From Lepraria neglecta (taxonomy: Eukaryota > Ascomycota > Lecanoromycetes > Lecanorales > Stereocaulaceae), in NCBI GenBank assembly GCA_033220425.1, contig CM065646.1:1123501-1187500 (forward strand): 64,000 bases of DNA. The letters run 5' to 3'. Both the position numbers and the translations under genes were made by a program. Below are positions 9,712 to 20,472 of the stretch, piece by piece. Positions within the stretch are counted from its first letter, which is position 1. Every line of letters starts with the position of its first letter. The notes beneath the pieces are model-generated. The model ran no database searches, was not told where the DNA came from, and was given only the letters and a program-made list of their open reading frames with translations.

Positions 9712-10804
9712 GGCTCCCAGAGCAGCGTTGTTTGCTACTATAGCTGGTTTTCCAAAATTTTGGCCCATTTCGCGCGCCTTCCCTAACCCCCGGAGCGCCC
9801 CCAAAATTCCGATTTTCTCGCGCCAATGGTTTTGAAATAAAGCCCAACACGCCCTAAGGACGCCGAGCCTGTAACAGCCACTGGCGCCACTGATATTCTA
9901 GATTCCTCCAAGCGTACAGTAGATAGTACAGGTTTAAACGAGGATAGGGAAGGTATGTACAGGTTAGAGAAGGCCCGCCGTACAGGTTAGTGCGCCGGTC
10001 CCTGTCCCTATAGGCGCGTAGTCTGTGTGCAGGTGAGTTACTTCATCCGATAAAGCGTGCTATTATCCGGTTAGCCTGCCCCTCCATCGGTTTTTGGCCA
10101 CCGTCACGACTCAGGGATAGTCCTGTATTCACTCTAATGCTGTTTGTATCACGTGATGGAATTGAGTAAAATTACCCAACTTGCCCAGCACACAAAAATG
10201 TATCCACAGGTGCTTCCTACGCCCCCAAGTAACCGAAGATTCTCTGTGTGTAAGAAAAGAAGTCTACGAAAATGATATCAGCCCTTAATATCCGAATCTA
10301 ATGTGCAGTAGAAAATGGCTTCGACGATACTAATAGCTGCTATTAAAGACTATGTAACAGCTGCCTAGAATCCCGCACCTTAGAAGGATACTTAAAAACC
10401 CTAGAACATTGGAGTCCCACGAAATACTTCGACTAGCCTATCGTTGAGGATATCTCCTCAATGTTTCCCGTGAGGTAACGTTGACGTTAATGACCAAAGA
10501 AAGAGTGCCCATATAGCCTGTCGCGGCTCTTCACAATAACGCATCGCGCACGAATAGCAGAAGTGAAATAATCAAAATAGAACTTGTTGAGCGGGCGTAA
10601 ATTCTATTTGGTCGTTATCAATAGCCTGGTAGAGGGTCTTACGGATACCGTCGCTTTCTAAAGATGCAGAGAGACACGTTCTGGACAGTCTCTTTCCTAG
10701 CAATAACTTAATGACCGCCACAATATCTTCTATCCACGCTGTGCCAAAGAGTGTCCGTTCGCCGATGAAGGCAAGAGTACATTGTCCAATCCAGCTTCTA
10801 AGCT
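9712..10804. other. Gene-free, repeat-rich stretch
   Basis: It contains the palindrome CCAAAATTTTGG near 9752, three spaced copies of GTACAGGTT between about 9930 and 9990, and at 10016-10038 the motif TAGTCTGTGTGCAGGTGAG, which matches the dispersed repeat found at 13.5 and 58.1 kb. The remaining frames look non-coding. Confidence 0.4.
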
Positions 10805-12763
10805 TTACTCCAATACAAAGCTCCTTTTGTGCCAGTGGCTCGGTTCTTGACAAAGACTTTTTCCGCTTCGCGTTTTCCGCGTGCTGCCCTTCAGTGCTTC
10901 CCCGTACATAACCCCATGGAAATAGCAGTCTCCAACAAGCCTAAATTTCCCACGGCTTTGGCGTAGCAGAAATGAGACCCGGCAGCCGTCAAGCAATGCA
11001 ATAATATCGCCTATTTCGGCTTCGTCCGGTACCAGGCACATGTATTTCCTGTGGGTGAGTGCAAACCGACGATTTCTGCACGTACACGCCATTTCTGAGA
11101 GGAATGGAGAGGCTTCAGTTTTGTAACGCAAAAGAAACTCTTCAAAAGCTTCAATATTATCGGTAGACTTAAGGAAGCGTTGACTTGCCCTCAAGAAGCG
11201 CCATAGATTCTGGAAATGTTGCCTAAACTCGAGTGGGGCAGGCCGCTGGTCCTTTGCCTGGTCGGCGGTTAAAGTCCTCCAAAGTGCATCGCTGATGGAC
11301 GTCTCCAGAGGATCATACGAAGATTCAGCTGCCAACTGGTTGCACTCCCTGTATCAATGGAGAAGCTCTGACTCTGGGCCCAGAAGCCCTGATCCTTTAC
11401 CCTTGGAGCTAGGGAAGATCTTAGATACCTTTTTGATATCGTTGAACTAAACACCTGACATCCATAAAGTCTCGTTCTTGCCAAATTATAGATCTTGCTG
11501 CGTGAAAGGGCTTAGGGAAGCACTAAAGTCTTCACGTATTCCCTCTGATACATGCTCCGTGGGCTCTGGAAAGTAAATGCACCCTATCTCTGGATTTTTG
11601 GAAACCTCTTTAATTTATTAACACTAGATTCCTTTTTTGAGACGCTCCAATCAAGGACCCAGGTGGGGAGATTGGGAATAGATTTGTGTTCGCTGTAAGC
11701 TTGTTGTAACACGTCCTGAATCCCGGTTGAGGCAATCATGGCTTTTGCTGCGTCTACGTAGACTCTCTTCACAGGCTGAGTGTAATCGATCTCGAGATGC
11801 ATGACTGGACCGTTGCCTCCGTATTTCGGCTTTTTCCTGTCTCTCGCTAGATTGAACAACGCGTATAATTTGTCACGAGGATCTGTAGCACCAGCGTATC
11901 TGCTCATGGAAACCAAGTCTACAAGGTCCAATTGGCCTAGTTGAGCTATTTTGAACAGAGAAAGCTGCTTGGTGGCATTGAAGTAATCCCCGCCCCCTTT
12001 AGGCAATTGGTGAAGAATACCTAGCTGTTCAAGGGCATCTATAGCATCTGTGAATACAGTCCAATTATTTGCTCGCTTGCCGCAGTATATAATAGTGGAA
12101 GAAGTCTTGGCAAAGACCACTTCCTGGATAATCCATGTACGGGAAAACCAAGGCCTCTGTAGCAGATGATAAAGAGCCGTCAAGTCTTCTTCATATTGGG
12201 CAATATATCTTCGCAGGGCAAGCCAGCTTTCTGTTAGAGACTCAACCGACTTTGCCGAGACGAGTGAGGAAATGAAAGGCTTTATCACTTGCTCCATTGC
12301 CAGCTCCTAGCCACACTATGAGCCGGGTTGCTTCCTGGTAAATGATATTCATAAGCAAGACTTGTTCGGCCCTCTCTTGAAAATTGGTCTGATCAATGCA
12401 GATCGCATCTATCCAGAGACGTCGTATTTTTCTATGTCGCAAATAAAGAAGAGCTTCGTGTAAATTTTGGGTGACTTCGAGAATCTGGCCATTGCAAAGA
12501 ATTGGGGCGGTGTGAGTTGCACTACCCCAAGCGTATGACAGTGCTTGGTACCCTTCCTTGTTTGTGGGCTGCGGCTATTGAGCTTCCTGCTCCAGATGAG
12601 CATTCAACAGGGTACAATTGATGGTAGTACACAAGTTTCCGGGATGTAGATCGATGATACGGATTTCTCTCTTCGACAGGGGCTCATATGTGAAGCGTTG
12701 ATGATGAGAAAGCAATGTGCCTAGCAATTGTTTAGACTCGGAATCTAGCAAATTCCCTCCCAC
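10805..12763 (-). pseudogene. HET-domain (heterokaryon incompatibility) gene, broken
   Basis: The minus strand carries successive HET-family segments in the right order: YEPLSKREIRIIDLHPG, then YQALSYAWGSATHTAP, RRLWIDAICIDQTNFQER, a later PWFSRTWIIQEV block, and a C-terminal YMCLVPDEAEIGDI...GCRVSFLLR...VMYGEAL block. These are the hallmark motifs of fungal HET proteins, which trigger cell death on fusion of unlike individuals. The segments lie in more than one frame and are interrupted by at least one in-frame stop and several frame changes that introns do not explain, so the gene is not functional as it stands. No ATG is seen at the front. It neighbours an NLR gene, another allorecognition-type family. 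Confidence 0.85.
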
Positions 12764-13444
12764 GGGGGATTCATAGTGTATCTATCATCATGGGTTGTCT
12801 GTTGCTTCATCTTTCGCGAACAGAATGGACCAAAACAATAGGACAACTCTAAAGACATTGCAAGTTGAGACATCTGAGCTTACGTCTTATCCATATAACG
12901 ATTGCCGATTGCATTAAGTTGAGAATCGCTGTGTGCACGTACGCGAAAGGTTTCAACCATGTTAGCCTTTCATAGAGGCGAAGTGAACCCTGCTTATGTC
13001 AGATTGAAGTCAAACTCGGGAGATCAACGATCACGTACAATATCAAGAATACCAGCGTCGATAAATTACCCGGCCAGCGGGATGTCATCATAGTCAGAAT
13101 ACCTTACCATAACGAGCTTCAGAACACTACTATATGCTCCGCTTTCCCTTGATTTACAGAATTGTCGATCCGTATCTGCCTGATATCTTCTATAAAACCA
13201 CGCCGCAGATGATGTCCAGAGCCGTATGACGATGCTCTATACTTCTAATAAGATGAGAAAGCAAAGGAGTTAAGCAACGAGAAGTAATGTTAGTCAAAGG
13301 CCGGTGAGGGTAAGCCTACATTAGGCAACAGGTCGGCTTAACGAGACTGGCAGCTAAAGCCGAGCCCAAGGCAAGCTTCCGTATGCTGCGCTCTTGTGTT
13401 GTCCCACGTAAATCAATTTGGGCACTTAGATAGCAGTCCAGCGC
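12764..13444. other. Gene-free stretch
   Basis: No supported feature. Short frames only and no family motif on either strand. Confidence 0.4.
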
Positions 13445-13610
13445 TCTAGGCAGCTATGGAGTTGTTTTGAAAATTAAAATTACCGATCAACACCGTTAGG
13501 ACGGTTCCACATTCCAGGTGCTAAGAATAACAAGTGAGAACGCCTCGTAAAACGGGGTGGAGATAATATCGAATCGGACGCCTTCTCACCTGCACACAAA
13601 GTATCCGCGT
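13445..13610 (-). repeat. Dispersed repeat, copy A
   Basis: Read on the minus strand it aligns over about 165 bases with copy B at 58100-58249 (plus strand). Shared blocks include TTTGTGTGCAGGTGAGAA, TTCTCACTTGTTATT and TTGATCGGTAATTTT in the same order and spacing apart from small gaps. It has no coding capacity. The family is unknown; part of a transposon is likely. Confidence 0.7.
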
Positions 13611-14418
13611 TTAATAACTCTAGAAAGTCGTGATCGACGAGACAGGCGATACCGACGATGACATGAACGACCCTGCCGAACATCACCGGTTTCTATCACT
13701 GGCCCAATCGGCTCCTCGGCCTGTTTTCAGATATCCCTATAAGCGAAAAGTCCAGCAACGGGAGAATATAAGCTTAAGTCGATCCAGTGAAGTTGGTGAC
13801 AGCCAAGGTATACTTCGATGATATATTTTAACCCGACACCAGGCCCTAATAGACTATGGGTAACCCTATCGTGGTTGAAGATAAGTGTATAGAGACCGAT
13901 GAAGCCGGCGCTTCCACCAGGGCCAGCATTGAGTCTGAGATTGATACTGCGTATCTCTACAGATGTAATTCGAGGGAACAGCCAACGACGCACGGTCCCT
14001 TGAATGCTTGTGCAATTACCGATGCTACAACCGAACCTACTACCTCGTCCCTTGATCGCCGAACCTCTCCTAGTATCGCTCTCCCCCAGCATCAAGAAAA
14101 GCAGACTATTCACGGAGGCGATCACGGAGTAACAGCGACCGTCAATCCCCTGAGCGCTACTACGGCCACCCTACCTTTCCCCGAGCAGCCTTAGGACTAT
14201 AGAGGTTCAGCACTGGATAAAGAGGAGTGGGAGATTATAATAATCGTTGGCAAGAGACGGACGAGAAGGGGCTATAATACAAGGTGCGCTGGAAGAATAC
14301 ATGGCTATATAAAAGCGGTTTAGGAAATATACAGGAACTGCTGCGCGAGTTTGAGGCCAAAGACCAGGCGCAGGGAGGCAAACCGGGGAGACCGGCACAT
14401 ATGGATAAGGGTCTATAA
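13611..14418 (+). pseudogene. Chromodomain-containing relic
   Basis: At 14213-14418 the plus strand encodes chromodomain-like sequence: EEWEI followed by GKRRTRRG, then YKVRWKNTW and a helix IQELLREFEAKDQ. Upstream frames (13630-13821 and 13856-14194) are Ser/Thr/Glu-rich low-complexity sequence that may be its N-terminal part. The domain is broken, with about one break within it. Chromodomains of this kind occur in fungal repeat-associated proteins and at the ends of some retroelement integrases; the origin cannot be decided here. Confidence 0.45.
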
Positions 14419-14954
14419 CCGTTGGTAACTTTGGTTTGTTCGCAGGGGAAGTCTAGATGTTCTTGATTCCATCCGAAGTGATCAGTCCCAAATTTCAAGT
14501 CGGCCATATCGAGTCTTCGCTCGTCCCGCCGTCATGTTTTGACCTCCCTTTCCACAGTGTTGCGTCATTGGACTTGGCGTGCTTGCTTCTCCCCTACCGG
14601 TGCAGTATAACACGATAAGGCGGAACATGGTCAAATTTCATTTGAATAAGTGGTTGTGTAGATACTGTTGAAACGTCAGGATTCGGATGATTTTCGTAGG
14701 GCTGGGCGATTATTTTGTTTGCCATGCAATATTTGACCGTCCCTGCGTCCCTCAGTGGGGCATAAGCGCCTAGACTGCGGCGTCGTCCCTATGTAACGTC
14801 TCGAATTGCGAGACTAGCAAATAGCTGTTGGTTAGGCTCTCGCTTTCTGCCTAATGGCCCTCTAGAACAGATTCGCTTGTTCCTGATGTCTTAAATGTAT
14901 CTCTGTCTTTACGCCTTCTTCAACATGCATAGGTTCCGCAGTATTCATCCCATT
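14419..14954. other. Gene-free stretch 3' of the NLR gene
   Basis: No supported feature; probably holds the NLR 3' UTR at its right edge. Confidence 0.4.
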
Positions 14955-17900
14955 TTATCTATGCTCATCAGTGCATCTCTTCGGCCTCCGCGTACCTCCC
15001 TGGCTCTTCAATATCGACGCCAGGTTATTCATACTCGTCAACGTGTCCGGATGCTCCTTTCCCAGCACCTTCTCCCGTAATTTCAATACTTGTCGGTGCA
15101 TCTCTTCGGCTTCTTCATATTTGCCCTGGTTATCCAGCACCGACGCCAGGTTATTCATGCTCGTCAACGTGTCTGGATGCTCCTTTCCCAGTACCTTCTC
15201 CCGTAATTTCAAGCCTTGTCGGACCAGCTCTTCGGCTTCTTCATATTTGCCTTGGTTATCCAGCACCGACGCCAGGTTATTCATGCTCGTCAACGTGTCT
15301 GGATGCTCCTTTCCCAGTACCTTCTCCCGTAATTTCAAGCCTTGTCGGACCATCTCTTCGGCTTCTTCATATTTGCCCTGCTTATCTAGTACCCACGCCA
15401 GGTTATTCATGCTCGTCAACGTGCCCGGATGCTCCTTTCCCAGCACCTTCTCCTGTTGTTTCAACACTTGTCGGTGCATCTCTTCGGTTTCTTCATATTT
15501 GCCCTGGCTCCTCAATATCGACGCCAGGTTATTCATGCTCATCAACGTGTCCGGATGCTCCTTTCCCAGTACCTTCTCCCGTAATTTTAACACTTGTCGG
15601 ACCATCTCTTCGGCTTCTTCATATTTGCCCTGGTTATCCAGCACCGACGCCAGGTTATTCATGCTCGTCAACGTGTCTGGATGCTCCTTTCCCACCACCT
15701 TCTCCCGTAATTTCAACACTTGTCGGTGCATCTCTTCGGCTTCTTCATATTTGCCCTGGTTGTCCGGCACCAACGCCAGGTTATTTATGCTCATTAACGT
15801 ATCCGGATGCTCCTTTCCCAGCACCTTCTCCTGTAATTTCAACACTTGTCGGTACATCTCTTCGGCTTCTTCATATTTGCCCTGGTTGTACAGCACCGAC
15901 GCCAGGTTATTCATGCTCCTTAACGTATCCGGATGCTCCTTTCCCAGCACCTTCTCCCGTAATTTCAACACTTGTCGGACCATCTCTTCGGCTTCTTCAT
16001 ATTTGCCCTGGAAGTACAGTACCGACGCCAGGTCATTGATGCTCCGCAACGTGTTCGGATGCTCCTTCCCCAGCAACTTCTGATATATCGTCTGCGCTTC
16101 CATAACCTTCTTGTATGCAGCTCCATACCGTCCTTGTGCCTCGTCATAGCTTGAAGCCTTGTGGAGGATATTTGCACGTTGCAACTGACAATTTTCCGTC
16201 CCGAAAACATACTCCAGCACGACCTGGACATGGGGACTGATAGTCTCCCAGGTGACCCAGTTTTCATAATCTTCATTAAGAGGGCAATTGGCAAACACCG
16301 CAGTCAGCGCTTTCTCTTGCCATTCCACCAGAACACGTTGAAGCTCAAGCCATTTTCGGGTTGAAAGCTGCACCAGTCGATGTATGGTAAAGACTGCTCC
16401 ATTTTCTTCTTCGGAAACCAGAGAGAAAGCTTTAAGCGTTCCGATCCCAGTGTCAAAGTCAACTTTACGCTCACCTTCCTGCCGGAGAAGGGTATCTGAA
16501 ATCGCCTGTCGATCCAAGACGGCCATAAGAGACAATATCTCGGCTGCTCGTGGCTTCTGCTTTGTGATCTGGTCAAAAGATATTTGCCAAGTCAGGAAGA
16601 TTGAGTTCTGTATCTCTGGGTCTCTTCCAGGATCGTAGTAGTCTTGTTCTAACAGGTCATTTGCATCCGATTCGCCAGACCGTAGCAGGTCTAGATAATG
16701 TACAAGAGAGACCTCCTCCTCACTGATATATGCAGCGGCCTGGGTGATGGCTAAAGGCAGGAAATTCAGAGTCTCTAAAAGGTCCATCGACGCTGCCTCG
16801 TCCCGTTCACTATTTCTCGGCAATTTGTTTCGCAGCAGTTGCTTTGCATCTTCAGCTTCAAATGGCACAACGGCAACCGGCTTCTCTCGGTTCATCAACC
16901 TCTCTCCAACCCGTCTGTCTCTTGTCGTGACGAGTATGGAGCCAATTGAGCTTCGTGGAATGTAATTGACTAGTGCGGATAACCCTTGCTGTCTGCTATG
17001 TCGTGACGAGCCTTGGCCATTAGCGCCAAACAGCACCTCCTTGTCATCCGCGTTATCTAATACCATAAGCCAAGGGCCGTTGCCATCATCACTGAGCCAC
17101 TCCATAACAATCTCAAGGGTGTTGACATCCGGATCATTGAGTCCAGGTAATTTCAGCTTCCTCCCGATTGCTTTGTACGCCTCATCGAATCGAGCAATGT
17201 TACTGCTATGGACCCAGAACACCTGGCCTTCAGGTTGCTCGTCTTTGTAGCGGTAACAGTATTCGATGGCAATCTGCGACTTACTGTAAGGAGTCAGCTA
17301 GGCCAGACTATCCGAGGTAAGTATGATCTTACCCAACACCTCCGATTCCAGCGAGCACAGCACGACGTTGCTGCTTATTTAATTTCAGCTTGATTTCGTT
17401 CAGGATTTCTGCACGACCGACGAACATGTCGTCGCGATGGAATGGCACCATGAAGACCGGTTTTTGAGGCAGATTTACTGGACTGCCGGTAGAGAGCTGA
17501 GGCGTTTCCCGTATCGGCAATTCCGAGTTACTCGTCGCTTGGTGAAATGTCAACAAGTGGATGTAGTGTTCTAGTATGGAGTTAATTTGCTGAACTTCAT
17601 CGTCGTGGGTAAGACTCTTGATAGCAAGCAGGCGTCTTTGCCAACTCGATGTCTTCTCAGCAGGTACATTCTTATGGAGAATACGTTCAAGCAGCTTGAC
17701 CTGCTCAAGACACCCGTCAACCACCGGCTTGAGCGCATTCGCGGTCGCGTCGTTAAAGTGACCAGCATCGGCCTGCTTTTGCGTGCGTTGAAGCGTATCA
17801 ACGATTAAAGGCAGCTGAACCTTGATACTGCGAAAGGTTTTTGGCACCTCGTTGATGTCTGACTTGAATTCATCCAAGCGGTTGAGAACCTTCGTTCCAA

Positions 17901-17958
17901 AATCAACAAATTGAACGATAGCGGAGACTAGACTGATGACTGCTAGTGCTTCGGCCAT
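14955..17958 (-). CDS. NOD-like receptor: N-terminal SesA-like domain, NB-ARC, TPR repeats
   Basis: Exons 17958-17333 and 17283-14955 with a 49-nt intron (GTAAGA...TTACAG) give 984 residues. Residues 1-130 (MAEALAVISLVSAIVQFVDF...) match the N-terminal domain found on fungal NACHT/P-loop NTPases. The NB-ARC part has a P-loop GIGGVGKS near 204-211, split by the intron, then GPWLMVLDNADD (Walker B), ILVTTRDRRVG and LPLAITQAAAYI (GLPL-like). From about 614 to the end are eight full 42-residue TPR units plus a partial ninth. Fungal NLRs of this layout are proposed to sense non-self and drive incompatibility or immune responses. The partial last repeat leaves the TPR consensus abruptly and stops, so the C-terminus may be shortened by a frame change. 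The start was chosen by the conserved MAEAL. Confidence 0.88.
14958..16070 (-). repeat. 126-bp tandem repeats encoding TPR units
   Basis: Each unit encodes GKEHPDTL...NNLASVL...QGKYEEAEEM followed by about 14 residues ending KVL. Eight whole copies plus a partial ninth are present. Neighbouring copies are nearly identical in DNA, especially the two around 15120-15370, which points to recent duplication or gene conversion. Because the unit lacks stops on the other strand, the array also leaves a spurious antisense frame open. Confidence 0.9.
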
Positions 17959-18158
17959 GATGAGGAGATGAATGTTAAGAAACCAAACTGATTTTATGCT
18001 GTCTTCGCAGTAAAACCAGTTCCACAAGGGAATTCCGGCTCTAAGAAGTAATTGAAGTTGGGCCTTTTCTAGCTCTAATACAAATACGGACTAGCGTAGG
18101 CGGAGAGAAGGAAGGTCTGCCGAGATTGGCAAAAGCATCTAAATAGGGGCCCTCGGTA

Positions 18159-18688
18159 TGAACAAAATAGTTCGGGCTCAACCCTATAGGCCACCCCTGT
18201 AGCTTGCCCCTATTACATTGAATTATTTACTATCTACCAGCTTGCTTCGCCCCCTTCAAGGCGCTGGATATCCCTAAGTCTCTCGGGCGCAGAGAGCACT
18301 AATTTATTAATTTAGGGTTGCGAAACCCGATCCCAGCCCTCCCTGAGCAGCTCCCTTAGGGTCTCCTGGTCCCAATAAGGGCGTTTTCTTTGGTACTGCT
18401 TAGGGCCCTGCCAGCAGGTCTCGATAGGGGCTAAATCAGGCGAATCGTGGCAGTTGAAAAACGTCTCTACCCCGTGATCCCTAAACCATTTGACTACAGG
18501 GTTCCGATATCTGGCTTCAGGGTCCCCGGAGCCCCCGTGGCCTGAGACCCTATCCTGCTCTAAAACTTACCCTATTTCCTTACTAGTACCCTATTTTTAA
18601 ACCTCTACCTCCAAGGCGAGCTATAGGTGGTTGATGGGGGCGAGCTACAGGGTTGGCCTATAGGGCTGAGCCCGAACTATTTTGTTCA
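18159..18688 (-). mobile_element. Internally deleted Tc1/mariner transposon
   Basis: TGAACAAAATAGTTCGGGCT at the left end recurs inverted at the right end, and the inverted repeats match over about 56 bases. TA flanks both sides (18157-18158 and 18689-18690). The 530-bp element keeps only the C-terminal part of its transposase gene, so it cannot move by itself. It sits about 200 bases upstream of the NLR start codon and 130 bases past the end of the kinase pseudogene, so it may carry or disturb regulatory sequence for either. Confidence 0.88.
18312..18545 (-). pseudogene. Tc1/mariner transposase C-terminal fragment
   Basis: About 77 residues remain open, including WFRDHGVETFFNCHDSPDLA and then PIETCWQGPKQY. 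The SPDLxPIE block is the signature around the last catalytic acidic residue of the DDE/D transposase domain. The N-terminal DNA-binding region and the first catalytic Asp are missing because of the internal deletion. The frame ends in a natural stop. Confidence 0.85.
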
Positions 18689-18817
18689 TACCGAGATCTA
18701 CCAAGACTACGCTATCTAGTGGAATATGTTGTCATTGCTGTCGGTAGAGAAAGCGCTCATGTTCTTAATCAAGGAGTTGTCACAGGACCCTTGCATAGGA
18801 GAATTGCTACTTGCTAT

Positions 18818-19596
18818 CTATACCGTGGGCGTCTCCAATATCGCCTTCAATGACATCAAAATCCCCTCCACGGCCCACTGCAACGTCTGCTCTACATCAA
18901 CATCCATCCTATCCTGCACATTGATTCCCAATTCCCAGCACTTGTCTTCATGGACACTTCCCTCGACATTAGATTCATGAAACAACACTCTATGCAGCTC
19001 CACGTAGTTCCGCCAGACCATTTTCTCAAAGTAATCCTCAGTTTTCCAGAATTCCCCTCCTTTGCTTCAGCCCCATAGTGCGGTCGTGTCATTCTCCTAT
19101 GCTTTGCTTCCTTGTGACTTCACTTTACAAACAAACGCGTGTCCAATCTCTTCCTGATGTCAGGTATGTTGTATAGCAGAAAGCCCTCCACAATGACCAA
19201 TCTCTTGCCCTCAACCTCATCTTCAAAGACCCTGCTGGCTCGGACCTGCTCCCTCAAGTCTTCCAGCATATTCGAATCCATCATGCGCAGCGCTCTTGTA
19301 TCTTGTCCAGGGAATACGTCTGCCTGCCAACTATTGAACCCTTCAGGAGTCGTGCCTTGTACTTTCACATAATCTAGTACTTCCCCCATTCTCATAAAGT
19401 CAACGCCAGCAGGGCCGTCCGCATCAAGGTAGCCATTGACCGTTGGAATCTGGTCGAACTCTTTGCAGAAGTCGTCGCCGTGTAAGATCAGGGAGACATG
19501 CGGGCAGAAGATGTGGGTGAGAATGTGGGGCAGGGTAGTCTTGCCTGCAGCTGCCGGACCTGACAGGCCAATAAGGAAGACAGTCGATTGGGGCAT
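18818..19596 (-). pseudogene. NRK1: Nicotinamide riboside kinase pseudogene
   Basis: An ATG at 19596 opens MPQSTVFLIGLSGPAAAGKT, with the P-loop GPAAAGKT, then HGDDFCKEFDQIP and DADGPAGVDFMRM, and later VIVEGFLLYNIPDI. This is the NRK/uridine-kinase-like fold that phosphorylates nicotinamide riboside for NAD salvage. After RLDTRLFVK the frame meets a TGA, yet the homologous sequence simply continues (SHKEAKHRRMTRPHYGAE), then changes frame once to NYVELHRVLFHESNVEG and runs to a natural stop. Neither break is removed by a plausible intron. The first 158 residues could still be translated, but they lack the C-terminal third. Sequencing error is the alternative. Confidence 0.75.
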
Positions 19597-20039
19597 TAGT
19601 ACATATAGTAAGTAATTTGCTTCTTGATGATTGCATAACTAGATCCTTTGGAGTGCGAGCTCACGGTTTTCAGCTGGGTATTAAAGCACAAGCAGACACA
19701 CATCGCCCAATGCAGCCCTCATACGAGCAATAGTATGAGCGATGGTTGGCCATCATTGCATATTGAAGGTTGAACGTCCGTTGCGTTGAGTCATTACAGC
19801 TAAGTTGCTTTCCACCGCGGCTGAAAAATGTTTTCATCCAATGTCTTGGCGGCAATTCACTAGCGTCTCGCTAAGCCTTTCCGCTCACACGACAGAGGAC
19901 CAATTTCTTCGACAGCTCCTCATTGACTCATTCACCACAACTACAGTCTCTTCCATCTACACATCAAAAGCTCTAAAAAGTCCTCAACTAGAGAAAGCAA
20001 AAGACAACACACCTAGAACATACAAGACGAACCGCCAAG
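19597..20039. promoter_or_regulatory. Divergent upstream region of NRK relic and RPS27
   Basis: The right half is a CT- and CA-rich leader typical of ribosomal-protein genes, ending in CGCCAAGATG. No TATA box is evident. Confidence 0.4.
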
Positions 20040-20472
20040 ATGGTAAGCCTCCGTCTGAAATGGGCACCATGACTTCACCCAGCGCCACCTGCTAACACAG
20101 TCTCCTACAGGTTCTCGCAATCGATCTTCTCAACCCAACGCCCGCTGCTGAGGCGAGAAAGCACAAGCTCAAGGTATGCCACTATTTTCAACCCCAAAAT
20201 ACGCCCTCTCGACCTCGTAGACGTCCGTCCCTCCCTACGTTACACCGCTTTATCTTCCATTGAGGCACCACTGACACCCAGTTCAATAGACTCTCGTACC
20301 CGCACCCCGCTCCTTCTTCATGGACGTCAAGTGCCCCGGCTGCTTCACAATCACAACCGTCTTCTCACACGCCCAAACAGTCGTCATCTGCGGCGGCTGC
20401 TCGACCGTTCTCTGCCAGCCAACAGGTGGCAAGGCGCGATTGACCGAGGGGTGCTCGTTTAGGCGGAAGTAG
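20040..20472 (+). CDS. RPS27: 40S ribosomal protein eS27 (S27)
   Basis: Exons 20040-20042 (the ATG alone), 20111-20173 and 20290-20472 give 82 residues, the usual length. The protein reads [19 protein letters not shown] and continues through a C4 zinc ribbon, CPGC...CGGC with 14 residues between the pairs, to the conserved basic end. It is a structural part of the small cytosolic ribosomal subunit. An intron directly after the initiator codon is a common arrangement in fungal ribosomal-protein genes; donors GTAAGC and GTATGC and acceptors ACAG and ATAG are all standard. Confidence 0.97.

Noticed and set aside
13727-14125. 132-codon minus-strand frame
   Set aside because: It is opposite the chromodomain relic and has no motif or clear start.
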